Below, piece by piece: positions 1 to 10,364 of a stretch of 39,024 bases of DNA. Source of the stretch: Trametes villosa (lineage: Eukaryota; Basidiomycota; Agaricomycetes; Polyporales; Polyporaceae); the NCBI GenBank assembly GCA_002964805.2, contig PUDQ02000041.1, positions 1-39,024 of the forward strand, given 5' to 3'. Every line of letters begins with the position of its first letter. Positions within the stretch are counted from its first letter, which is position 1. Made by a program: the position numbers and the translations under genes. Below the pieces are notes generated by a model. That model saw only the letters and a program-made list of their open reading frames with translations, did not search any database and was not told the DNA's origin.

Positions 1-115
1 CAAGCGGGCGGAAAGGGGTCGAGGCTCCGCTGAAACGCGTGTCTGTTGACGCGGTTGGATTTGATCCCGCAAGGCCCTCTCTCCTCCCTCCCACCACCCT
101 CCCGCAGCTCCTGCC

Positions 116-2518
116 ATGGGTAAGCAAAAGGAGGAACTCCGAGACGTCGAGAAGGCCTGGCTCGAAGAGCAGTACAAGCGGGCTGACGTGCAGGCCATCC
201 TCACCGGCAGGACGAGCGGAAGCTTCCTCAGGGACGCGGCTCAGCTGCTCTACGCTGACTATGTTCAGACATTTGCAGATCCTCTGCCCGAAGAGACGCA
301 AGAGTCCTTCCTCCGCCGCGTGAAGAATGCGAGGAAGGCGGACAAGTCGAAGATGTTCGTCAAGCCCGCCGAGCAGCTCGAAGACGTGGCCGTGCGGCTC
401 GACAAGCGATGCCTCGTAAGTGAACATTCCTCTCACGACGACAGCCGGCTGACCGTACGTGGGCAGTCCATCAAGAAGTGGATCAAGAGACGGCATCGCA
501 AGGAGAAAGCCAAGGCTGCGAAGGAGCCCGCCGCTCCTCCTGTGCCCCCCCTCACGCCCCGTCGCCGTCCGCGGGGCGTAGGAGGTTTGGATGTGTTCGC
601 GCAGAGTCCGCTGAGGCAGGAAATTCTTCCAGCCACCGGCGGTCAATGGCAAGGCCCTGGCGCATACCGACACCACCTCGCGCAAGCGTTTCGCGCCCTG
701 GCCCCGGATGTCCAGGCGCAGTTCATCGCCCAGGCTCAGGAGCAAAACGCGCAACGCACGGCGGAGGCTCTTGAAGAGGCGGGGAGCGCGCAAGAGCTCG
801 TCAGGGGCTTGTAAGTGTCCCATTTCTGCGACGTGCGGTCGACGCTCACGATAGCGCAGGAAAGTGGGCAACGTACACGAATGGTTCGAAGAAGTCATGG
901 CGCACCTCCGCTCCGAGGTGCAGTGGGTCGGCGCGGTGCTCCTCGGAGGACCCGACGAGACGGGGAACATCAGGATGCTCAAGTGCGTGACAAGGCTGCG
1001 GAGAGTGGCACACAGCTGACCATGTCGTTACCCAGCGCATCGAACGCACTCGACCCCACGGGACAAGACTTCTGGGGAGCCCTCTCGCAGGCAGTTGGAT
1101 GGCAGCGGAACACGCTCATGAGGTTCAGCGTGAACTGGTTTGAGCGCGCTTTCTCCGGTACGTCCGACGAACCTCGCCAACGCGCAGACGCTGACCAGTG
1201 TACAGCTCCCGTGCCTCCCCCGGACTTCAACGAGGCCGAAGCGCCCGGTGTCCAAGCTACCGGTGCCGAGGCGCAGCCCGGTCTCCAAGCTACCGGTGCA
1301 GAGGAGCTCGTCAACGCGAGCGACCTCCAGGGCACACCCTTCGGAGACCCAGGCTGGAGTTTCGAGGCGAACGGGAACGTCGAAGATCCGGTCCCCCCTC
1401 CCGTCTTCGATCTCCCCGGAGTCCCCGCTGTTCAGGCCGCCCGCGCCGAGGACCTGGCAAACGCGAGCGAGCCTGGGGCGACAGTGTTCGGTGCTTCACG
1501 CTGGGTATTTGACGCCCCGGTCAACGACGACCAGAACCCGTTTGTGGATCCCCTTCCCGCGCCTGCCGTATTGGCGCATACCAGCGATGATCTACCGAGC
1601 GCCTACCTCCCCGCCCAGTCAGAGAACCTCGGAGACGCAACGACGACCCGCGTCGGCAGCGTCCCGCTTCTCGAATCGGCGCCCCCGGCGCCTGCCGCCG
1701 AGGCAGGCATCGCGCCCGCCCCCGCTGCCCTCCTTCCGCATCAGGCAAGCATAGCGCCCGCCCCCGTTGCACTCCTTCCGCATCAGGAAGGCATCGCGCC
1801 CGCCCACGCTGCCCACATTCCGGATGAGGCAAGCATCGCGACCGCCCACGCTGCCCTCCTTCCGGATGAGGCAAGCATCGCGACCGCGGGGCTGCCGGCT
1901 TCCGGCGCGGTCGACCGGGAGGAAAGTCGTGCACCGCCACAGCCCCTCGCGGGCGCGAACACTCCCTGCGGCGGCGACGCTCTGCAGGAACTGCCGTTCC
2001 TGCACAACGCGCCGGCGGACACGGTAGACCAGCCGTCGGCGGACGCGGTGGACCCCCTGGGTGGTAAGAAGAGCAAGCGTACGAAGAAGAGCGCCCCCAC
2101 GAAGACTCAGAAGGAGGTCGAGAATGTCCCCAGCGCCACGGGTCCGCGGGGTACGAAGAGGGCTGCTCCGGCACCGGTGGACGCGGTCGAGGCTGACAAC
2201 TCTGAGCGCGGCATGAGAACCCGTCAGCGTACCTCCGAAGGCTTGAAGGCTCACGGCTACGGCGCGTGAGTACTGACGTTAGGATGCCTGCCCCCAGCTG
2301 ACAACCTACTTGCGCAGGGTAATGACGCTGGCGGAACGTGCTCACGCGGCCCGGCGGGTTGCAGCGGAGGAAGCCGCAGCCGAGAAGGCGGGCAAACGGA
2401 AGGGCGCCCTGGTCATCGAAGCGTCTGTACTCTATTGTAGTGCCGTGGATACATGGGAAGCTAACTGCATTACAGGGCCGTCAAGAACGTCAAGAACACC
2501 AAGAGGAGGAAGGTTTAG
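116..2518 (+). CDS. Hypothetical 714-aa protein with 14-aa repeats and basic C-terminus (6 exons)
   Basis: Exons are 116-415, 467-810, 860-982, 1036-2265, 2318-2422 and 2476-2518. The five introns are 49-53 nt and all joints keep frame. The last donor (GTCTGT) is weak, but it gives a clean tail ending KNTKRRKV. The start ATG lies in a CCTGCCATGG context. The N-terminal ~140 residues are charged and helical-looking, followed by a lysine/arginine stretch around KKWIKRRHRKEK. The middle is Pro/Ala-rich and low in complexity, with near-identical blocks (GVQATGAEAQPG / GLQATGAEE) and 4.5 copies of a 14-residue unit near IAPAPAALLPHQ. The end is rich in Lys/Arg (KSKRTKKSAPTKTQK). No known domain is recognised. 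Basic clusters at both ends suggest a nuclear, probably disordered protein; this is inference. The next two genes lie downstream in the same direction. Confidence 0.72.
1703..1889 (+). repeat. 42-bp tandem repeat, 4 full units plus a partial
   Basis: Four 42-bp units start at 1703, 1745, 1787 and 1829, with a partial unit from 1871. They lie in frame in the first hypothetical gene and encode 14-residue units of the type (A/E)(S/G)IA(P/T)A-x-(A/V)A-x-x-P-(H/D)-(Q/E). Units 1-2 end in HQ and units 3-4 in DE, so the array has diverged by small blocks. Copy number is likely to vary between strains. Confidence 0.85.
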
Positions 2519-2796
2519 AGTCTCGAGGTCTTCGATAGATGGTAGTAGATAGAACTGGTAGAAATGAATGCGCGTTAGGCACGGGGTGATAAATAATCAG
2601 GCAGCTTCAAGCCAGTCAAACCGGTTACGAGCAGCCGGGACGCGGAACTGGCACGATACGAGGGGATTCGGGGATGGCACCGGCCGGGAAGCCCCGCTAG
2701 CAACCACGCGGTCGTTTTCTCGTCGCCGACGTGGCTCTCTCCCTCCCTCCTTCCACCATCTTCCGGTGCCCGCCTACGCGTTCCCCACTCGTCAAG

Positions 2797-3836
2797 ATGT
2801 ATGTTCGCCTTGTTTGCTGGACGACGGTGAGTATGCTCAGGCATCATCGCAACTGATGTAGTACTGACGATCCCTACAGAACGGCAAGCTGCCTGAAAGT
2901 CGCTACGTGTTAGGTAAACCGAAGGTCAACCTGAAGCTGAGCACGACAGAGTGGGCGTCGTCCGTCCTGGGAGGGGAGCAGGAGACGAAGCTGGATGTGT
3001 GGACGCCCTCGGAGGGTGATTGGGACCCGGCCCGTCTGAAGTCCCTCACCATCGACATCGCCGAGGACGTGCCCGCCGTTCTTTTTCGACTGTCGGGGGT
3101 GACGAACTGCGTTGGCTTGGGCAGGGAGATCGCGTTGGTGGAAGCGGCGCTTTGTAAGAACGACCCGTTAACCAAGATCGAGCTGGAGACTGGCAACGTC
3201 GACAACGTGCTGCGCGTACTGGATGTCTACGCGTGGAACGAGGTCAGAGCCCCTCCTACCTATCTGTCCACTGCGAAGCTCATCGAACCGATAGAACCCC
3301 ACCAATCCGCCCAAACGCTTCCGCATCAACGTCGTCGACGACGTCATCAAACTCGAGCACCACAGCGCGCTCATCGACTTCTGTGCCAAGAAGGTGGATG
3401 TCAAAGGTGACGCTCGCCACGCTGTGGAACGATGGGACCCTAGCACTTGCGGGTGGAAGCTCTTCCACGTCGACGAGCCGTTCACCGTGCTCGACGAGCA
3501 CATTCAGTCGGTCCTCATCCGGAACTCCGGCAATCGCGCCCCCATCGGCCTCGGAAAATGCATCGACCTCGTCGAGGATGAGATGTCTTCGTCCGTGTCG
3601 ACGTCGTCGGTATGTCGATGTTGTATTACTCCCGCGAACATACTAACATGCAGTAGTTCCGGACTCCAGGCCGGCCCGCGGTCAGCGCCACGCCGTCCAC
3701 TTCCAAGCGTAAGCGCGGGATCGAGCTGAGTCCGGTGAGGCCTAAGAAGAGGGTGTTGAACAAGGGGCAGGAGAACATCGAGGCATTGGCGAAGGCGAAG
3801 AACGTGGAGATTACGGACCTCACGAACGAGGATTAG
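2797..3836 (+). CDS. Hypothetical 295-aa protein (4 exons)
   Basis: Exons are 2797-2826, 2880-3242, 3295-3609 and 3657-3836. Introns are 53, 52 and 47 nt; the last has a perfect TACTAAC branch site. The start gives MYVRLVCWTT, then the junction reads into NGKLPESRYVLGKPKVNLKLS. The body looks like a globular alpha/beta fold containing a duplicated theme: a stretch around VTNCVGLGREIALVEAAL in the first half resembles NRAPIGLGKCIDLVEDEM in the second, so it may be an internal repeat of about 120-130 residues. The last ~59 residues are basic (TSKRKRG, RPKKRVLN) and look like a nuclear localisation tail. No family is recognised. The final acceptor is a tandem CAG-TAG; use of the first AG would stop translation at once. 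Confidence 0.75.
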
Positions 3837-4026
3837 ATACATGTGCTGTAGCTACGTGATTGGACTGCGCAAAAAGCGCCATGCTAGTGTGCTCGGCGGG
3901 TTCCTGGTGTCGTCGCGAAGAGCTGGCCTACGAAATCTGTTCAGGGGAAGGACTCAAGCCGTCACGTCAGCCATCACCGACCAATAGAGGGCGTCGGCGC
4001 GGGGCCGCGCGGGAGGGTGTCCCGGT

Positions 4027-4032
4027 TATAAA
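4027..4032 (+). promoter_or_regulatory. TATA box of the 4116-6516 gene
   Basis: TATAAA lies 84 nt upstream of the ATG at 4116 and is followed by a C/T-rich stretch (CCCAACCCCCCTCCACCTC), as is usual for fungal transcription starts. Confidence 0.6.
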
Positions 4033-4115
4033 CCGCGTGAGCCGATGTTCGTTTTCCAACCCACTGAGCTCCCAACCCCCCTCCACCTCAACCTCGCCCC
4101 TCTCCGTGCTACGCG

Positions 4116-6516
4116 ATGTGTCTCTACCGTGCTTACCGGCGCCCAGGCCTCTGGCCTGTGTCGGACTACACTGGGCAACCTGTCGACGACCACCTTTACA
4201 CCGCCAAGCTCAGGGGGCTCTGCCAGCGGGGAGCTGGTCCTCCTCCTCCTATGCCGACGACCTGCCCGACAAAGGGCTGCGACGCCCCCCGCTTCATCAT
4301 GCGACTGAGCTACAAGGAGAGCTTTGCGGCTGCACGCTACGTAGTGGTGAGCGCTGCTGCCTCCGACGCGGTGCGGAGTTCGCTGACGTGAGCGCAAGTG
4401 TCTGGTATGCAAGCGCGTACACTACCCGCCGCAGTGGGGCCCCACCGAGGAAAACCTGCGGCGAATCGAAGCCCAACGGCGGTATGACCGAGCGAAGAAG
4501 CGCGCGGACGAGCACGAGAAACAGCTGCAACGCGCGCGAGCTTCGCTGAAGGTTCACCGCGCTCTCGAGAGCCGGCTCAATAAAGGCAAGGCTCACGACC
4601 GGGCGAAGAAGCGCGCGGACGAGCATGAGCAACAGCTGCAACGCGCGCGAGCTTCGCTGAAGATTCACCGCGCTCTCGAGAGTCGGTCCAAGAAAGGCAA
4701 GGCTCACGCGCGCCCGTTGGGGGTATGTACGATGGAGACGGACTTGCGTACGGCAAACTAACAATGTCCTCCCGTTCATAGACGGTTAGCAACCTCGTGG
4801 GCAAGCCCATCAACAAGTCGGTCGCGTCCAGACCAAGCGCAGGTTACACACGCTCCGTCAAGGTGATCATATGGACTAAGGTACGAGTACATGCTGCCTT
4901 GAATAACCCTTCTTCTCACTCAACTCATTTACAGGTCGGGAGTCACCCCCTGGAGATCTCCGTCGATCTCGTCAACGCCAGACTGCTGCATCTCGCGAAC
5001 GTCCCCGGAGTCCGCGAAGCGTGCCCGCCGGGGGCTATGCTCGTGTTTGATGTGTGGCTGCTGGATGTCGGGCAGTGGCGGGCGGTTCCTTGGTTGACGA
5101 CGCCAATCCAGGTCGAGCTGTCGGAGGACACCGTCTTCATTCGCCGGGCGGGCATCTCGTGCACAGGCTTCGGTCACCATTTGAACCTGTACGAGCGCGC
5201 GCACAACCTCGCATGCGGCTATGTCGGTGACTTCCGGGGCAGTCCGAGCGCCCTGTTCGAACTGTTCTCGGAGCCTGGTCATGTGTGGGTCGCGGTATGG
5301 AGTGCGGTAAGTAGCACATGTTCGTCTATGCACAACCGGACTGACGTACGTGTGCCAGGACTGCAAGGGCCCGACGCTCTACCGGGTTCCGATCTACGAG
5401 GTGCGCGGCCGTCTCATTGCGCGCTGGGAGGACCCGCCCGAGCTGCACATGGAACGTGACGGTCTGCAAGGCTGCTTCTGGATCGAGGGCGAATCGGCAT
5501 GGCACGGGTATCCGGGCACGAACGGCGCGAACGTCGCCATCCAGCCGGGCGCTCCGGTCGTGCTTCTGCGCCGGCCGGACATCGTACGTCTCCTCGGCCT
5601 CGGAGACGTGCTCAACTTCCTCGAAACCGCGCGCGCAATCCAAGTCGTATCGGGCCGTGACGGCTGGATCCCTTGCTCCGCGCCGCCATCCCTCGCAGAC
5701 GCGCTCGAGTCGGGCACGCCGGCGCCTTTCTCCGTCAAGACGGATCGCGCGGAGGGCCCCAGTGCAGCTCCGTACGCGCGCCGAGATGATTCGCAGGATA
5801 CGCCGCAGCCCGGTCTGTCAACGGCCCGAGCCCGCGTCCTGCCAGCCCCTCACGGCGAGGATACCAAGCGCCTCGGGGGTGAGCGTGTGGGCGCAGACGA
5901 GTACGCGCGCATCACGCAACGGGACGGGCGCTGGCTGGATGACGGTGAGATGAACGAGCGGCTCTGGGCCCACGTCCCCGGGTACGTCGCGCAGCACCGC
6001 GCGACTGACGCCAGTCCCGCGGTCGGGGCAGGCCCATCGCGAGAGTTAACCGCGCGCGCTGCGATCAAGCAGGAACAGGACGGGTGCGTCGAGTCTGGCA
6101 GTGCGGGCGGTAAGCGACGGGGCAGCGGAAAGGGCAGAGGTGAGGGTAGGATGGCATGGGAGACACGCCGTGGCTTGGAGGAGGCGGGCTTCCGCGTGGT
6201 CGTGGAGAACGGCGAAGAAGTGATAGATTTGTAGGTATCTAGCACTAAATGCCCTACGACATGCGCGACGCGAATAGAGGCTCAGTGGAGCTGGGCTACA
6301 TACAAGTATGGATCTAACACGTTATTTGAGCATGCTGGTTGACTTGGTGCGCAGATTTCAACGCCATCGGAGGAGAGGGGATGTGCGCTGTATGATATGA
6401 CGCTCGTGGAGGCTCAGAAAGAGAGCATGCCGAAGTATGCGGCGAGTGCTGCGTCGGAACACGGTTTCAAGGGCGCGTTCCACTCGCCGACACACGATCG
6501 GCTCGCGGCCACGTGA
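4116..6516 (+). CDS. Hypothetical 695-aa protein with Cys-pair motif and duplicated coiled coil (7 exons)
   Basis: Exons are 4116-4346, 4399-4722, 4782-4880, 4935-5306, 5359-6230, 6278-6305 and 6355-6516. The first five are firm. The last two introns (47 and 49 nt) keep frame and open 53 more codons, but the 6231 donor (GTAGGT) is weak; without splicing there the protein stops at 6234 with 633 residues. Cysteines C50-X4-C55 and C78-X2-C81, brought together by the first intron, could bind zinc. Residues 107-180 are two copies of a 37-residue, highly charged helix (KKRADEHEKQLQRARASLK). Next come a region around VIIWTKVGSHPLEISVDLV and a fold with LACGYVGDFRG, then WHGYPGTNGANVAIQPGAP. The tail is polar and disordered. 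No family is recognised. Long helices and basic patches suggest a scaffold or nuclear protein. Confidence 0.7.
4486..4707 (+). repeat. 111-bp tandem duplication encoding a 37-residue coiled-coil unit
   Basis: Unit 1 is 4486-4596 and unit 2 is 4597-4707, adjacent and in frame. Only about nine bases differ (for example CACGAGAAA versus CATGAGCAA), so the duplication is recent compared with the rest of the gene. Each unit encodes a charged helix running from DRAKKRADEHE to NKGKAH or KKGKAH. Confidence 0.9.
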
Positions 6517-7531
6517 TCGCGACATATGCGCGCACTGACATTAACTCCTTACTAACTCCTTACTTACCCGCAAGCGCGTGAAGGTCGCGCGCATTGTGAA
6601 TCCCGCGGTGGAAAGCAGCACTACGCAGCGCAGAGTAACCTGGGCCGACATGAAGTTGCAAGCGCGAGGCCGAAGCCATGAGACAGGCATAGATTGTGAT
6701 CCAGAGTGTCTACTGCACACACGAGCATATCGCAACGTAATGGCGGCCACCTCAAACGACAATCTGCGCATGTCGGGGGTTTCTGCGTGGGACGACCAAG
6801 TAGACATAAACGACATGTGAAGCAAGGTAAACACCGCGTGGACAGCGCGGGGTACGCACAAGTAACGAGGTGCGCAGTGGATTGTTTACGAGTGCGCGCT
6901 GGGGTCGAGCTGTCTGAAGGTGGCAACCGTCGGTTTGGCGGCAGTGTAGTGTGTTGTGCGGGCGTGAGCTAAGCTGGATGGATGATGGTAGGGACGAGTC
7001 CGACGCGTGAGGAGCTATACAAGAGAGCGAGGTAAGTGCAACCGTTGACCTCCGCAAAGATGTGGCTGACTCTCGCATAGCGTCGCGCGTCAAACAGCGT
7101 GAATGGCGCGAACGGAGATTAGAGCAGTATCTATACATGTCATACAGAGAAATCCGACTACGGAGGAATGCCCGTCAAAGCGGGAAATGACGATATTGCA
7201 TACATTTGCTCTCGGCGAACGGTATGTGAGGGTGAGGGGTAAGTATTGAGCGCCGACACACGCGCGCGTAATGGAGCAGATGCTAGGGCGCGCGCAAGCA
7301 CACGTCTTGCTCGTCCTCCTCTTGCAACCAACCTTGTCGAAAACCCTGCACCACCGCCGCGCCGAGATCTACGTAGACCATTCGAGCGTGCTCTGCTCAA
7401 GCCGCCACGTCAGAAAGTCAACCAGTTCGCCCGGACCGTCGGACGTTCTCTCATCACGCTGCCGTTCTGCCACCCGCTCGCCTGACGTCCGTATCGCCCC
7501 TCCAACGCTAGCAACAGCTATTGTACTCATA
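6517..7531. other. Intergenic, no convincing gene
   Basis: Only short, poorly coding open frames occur on either strand. A good intron-like segment lies at 7032-7080 (GTAAGT donor, GCTGAC branch, CATAG acceptor), and open frame follows it (EWRERRLEQYLYMSYREI, 7098-7187). The upstream frame carries no ATG in the right phase, so this may be a decayed gene fragment. Confidence 0.4.
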
Positions 7532-8076
7532 ATGCCGGTCATCTGCGCTTTGGAGACGCCCCTGTACATGGTGAGTGTGTACTCACATGGTCCTCTATGC
7601 CCTCTAACGAGCCGTGCAGGCTATACAAAGTGTGCTCGGGGGGAAGGGCGCGCCTGAGGCGGGCGATTTCGACGTGTTCGTCTATGTGAGCTTTATTTTG
7701 CCGGTGCTGTAGCCGTGGCATGCTGACGTCTGCCTGGACTTGACAGACACTTGAATCCATTGGGTTGGTGGAAGCGGAGGTCACTGCGGACGGGTATGTG
7801 CTGTTGAAGGCGGCGGCGGCGGCGGTGGCGGCGGCGGACAAGCCGGACGAAGTGGAACGTGTACTGAAGGTGAAGCGGCCGCACACGGGCTACTGGTACC
7901 GCTACGAGAACTCGCAGTGCGTGGATCTGACGTGCATTCGAGAGATTCTGCTAACCGGCCGCTTCAGCGTGTCTGAATGGCTTGAAGAACACTTCGGAGT
8001 GACTGATGCCTCTTTTATCGAGGTTGCTGAGGACATCCTGGACGGCGAAGAGGGATTCATGATCCCTGCCTACTAG
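7532..8076 (+). CDS. Hypothetical 144-aa protein (3 exons)
   Basis: Exons are 7532-7570, 7620-7685 and 7747-8076; introns are 49 and 61 nt with GTGAGT/GTGAGC donors. The ATG at 7532 is the first in frame and gives MPVICALETPLYM. The product is small and acidic. A polyalanine run (GCG repeats at 7809-7834) sits between a short beta-like start and a compact region with aromatic and cysteine residues (TGYWYRYENSQCVDLTCIREILLTGR), followed by an acidic helix and end (SVSEWLEEHFGVTDASFIEV, EGFMIPAY). No family is recognised. It is the fourth unknown plus-strand gene in a row and could be lineage-specific. An additional upstream exon cannot be excluded. Confidence 0.55.
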
Positions 8077-9607
8077 AAACGGGCGCAGGAGGAGCCTCAC
8101 AGGTAGCGTGGGCGCGGGAACTGTATATACATATGATGGGGTGAATTGTCATCCCAATGAGAGATTGCGCGCAATTGGAGATGCGAGAGTTGGCCCGGCG
8201 CACGACTTCGTAAGGAGTAGATGGATAGGAAGGGATCGGCCGTGCAGTAACGCGAGTAATGAGGCAGGTGGTACGGTGCAAACTTCGGGCACGTTGGCAG
8301 ATCATCGGGGGTGCGGAAGGGGGAAATGTATATATTGTCGTAAAGCTGGTACTAAGAGGAAGTACTGACCTCTGACATTGCCCTTGTGCCTTTCGTCACG
8401 CGTCCATGCACTAATGATATCCTGGGCGGATATCCCAAGCTGCTACGAGAGCTCACCTAGGCGTCCACGGACACGGCAATGCGAGCGACTGCATCAAGCC
8501 GGATGTGCGTTGACGAGCGTCGGTTGAAGCATTCGCAGGGGGGGGGCCGTTGAGCAGCGTAGGTTGGAGTCGGGCCAGTGCGCCGGCGCAGGATGATGAG
8601 GTAGGCCTAATAGCGCGGTACCCAGGCCAGGGTGCAGTGGACGGACTGAGCTACGCGGAGAACGAGCGCGGATTGTCGGTGCGTCGCGGGGGACCAGAGT
8701 GTGATCGAGCTCGGTGTTGACAATCGAAATGCGGGGGTGGCGCTGCTGAGAGAACGCGCAACCCCCTGTAACCGAATGGAAATAGCGCGCCGAGTGGGGT
8801 ATTGGCAGAAAGGCGGGGAGTGAGCTGGTCCCCACGCGCGCGTAGGCCTGCTTTAACCGCAGAAGGTGATTGAGCGAAGGAGTAAAAGAGCCGGTAGAGT
8901 AGACGAAAGCGAGTGCGCGGATGAGAAGAGACGCGGAAGACAGGCGCGATCGGGTTGCTGGAAGATGAAAATGCGGGGGTGGCACTGCCCAGGCACGCCA
9001 AATGATCGAACACATCGGAGCCGCCGGGGCGCTGTTCGATAGCTTGTCCTCCCACATTGTGTCTGGAGCTTCGATCATCCCCCTGACGACTCTGGATACC
9101 TCTCGAGCTCGAATATTCTGGCGTGGGCGGTGGGGACAAGTACTTATTAGGCTCACGCACGTACGCCGGCAACGTATAGGGTCCTCAAGCTACCTGAACG
9201 TGCACACCCGCCTCCAACTCTGGAACCCGCGTCAGCAGTGCGTACGCATTGATCGAAGGTCTCGGTCCTGTTCGTGCAGCGACCTTTGGACGTACACACG
9301 AATGGCACTCGGTGAGTCTTGAGCCGGACTGGGAGTGCGCTCGGAGCGCGGGCTCACTATATAGGTATGGGAAGTGGCAAGCCCCTGGCCTTGAGACTTG
9401 AGGCCGTCACTACAATACCCCTGCGCACCCAGGAAGGTCCTGGTGGCATGGCAAGCTCAGGTGCGCGAGAGAGGGCACCCGCATGAACTTTCCTGATAAT
9501 GCGGATAATCAGGAGAGGGCGACCCGCGAAGCACGGCCCGGGGCCGGCATGCCGCCAAGGCGTACAGGGCAGAAGTTCGGAATACATGTGCGTAGATGCC
9601 TCACCCA

Positions 9608-9770
9608 ACCCGCTCGCGCCATCCTCACCCCACCCCTCGCGCGCCATCCTCATCTCGCCGGCGTCGTGTTCGTCCTACCCCGCCCGCGCCATCCTGTTGC
9701 TCGCGCGCTATCGTCATCGCGCCCGCACCATCCTCATGCCGCTCGCCTGTGCTATCCTGCCGCTCGCGCG
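9608..9770 (+). repeat. Degenerate GC-rich short repeat (CGCGCCATCCTCA-like)
   Basis: About eight imperfect copies of a phrase close to CTCGCGCCATCCTCA occur at irregular 20-32 nt spacing (for example near 9611, 9644, 9687, 9723, 9753). Overlapping open frames here are products of the repeat, not genes. Confidence 0.6.
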
Positions 9771-10305
9771 TAGTCCTCATCACCTTCATCCCAACCGCCA
9801 GCGCCATGCCGCTCGCCCGCGATCCTGCCCTGCGCGCGCGGCGCCTCTTCGCGACCCGGCTGAGCGCATCTCCACGAGGAACCCACACAGGTAGGTCAAA
9901 AAGCTCCCACGCGCACTGAGGGGCACTACTGACGCTGAGATCCGGCGCGCTATTCCGAGCAACACGGTCGAGCTCCTGGGCGGGCGCCTTGGATAGGCAG
10001 GCTACGAGCGGGAACACTCGGAGGCGTCGGGAGCATTCGGTGGCGCGGGGATGCTCAGGAGTACAAGGTAGCACGCGCGATCGGGGACAACTCGCGATTG
10101 GCTGACAGTCGAGACCACGCGTCGCGTGGCGCGGTACGGGGCATTGTCCCCCGTACTTTCCAAACTCGCCATACATCAATATAACATGTGTTACTGTACA
10201 ACAGAGCGGAAATCAGTAGGAAATCAGTAGGACCCGGCGATGACGTGACCGTTGGCAAGGCCTCCGGTCGGGGGTGCGTCCATCAGTGGCGCATCAAACA
10301 GGCGC

Positions 10306-10364
10306 CCGGACTCGCACCGGTGCTAAGTCCGGTGTGTCTAATAGACACGGGGGTTGCAACCCCC
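10306..10364. repeat. Cluster of three adjacent palindromes
   Basis: CCGGACT (10306-10312) pairs with AGTCCGG (10326-10332) around a loop that is itself nearly all the palindrome GCACCGGTGC. Next is GTGTCTAATAGACAC (10334-10348). Then comes GGGGGTTGCAACCCCC (10349-10364), a perfect 16-bp palindrome. The cluster abuts the premature stop of the epoxide hydrolase. Confidence 0.85.

Larger units (their letters stand above)
8077..10364. other. Intergenic, no convincing gene
   Basis: Open frames on both strands (for example 8494-9156 minus and 9002-9322 plus) lack intron signals and conserved-looking protein. A short phrase, AATGCGGGGGTGGC, occurs at about 8729 and 8970. The 9.6-9.8 kb part is a degenerate short repeat listed separately. 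Palindromes lie at 10306-10364 beside the truncated epoxide hydrolase. Confidence 0.45.

Noticed and set aside
1521..2345. Minus-strand open frames of 200-274 codons opposite the first gene
   Set aside because: Repetitive Arg/Gly-rich shadow of the 42-bp repeats; introns and frame support the plus strand.
8494..9172. Long minus-strand open frames in 8.5-9.2 kb
   Set aside because: No conserved-looking protein, intron pattern or promoter; likely GC-driven chance frames.
9596..9919. Overlapping open frames in all phases
   Set aside because: Products of the degenerate CGCGCCATCCTCA repeat.
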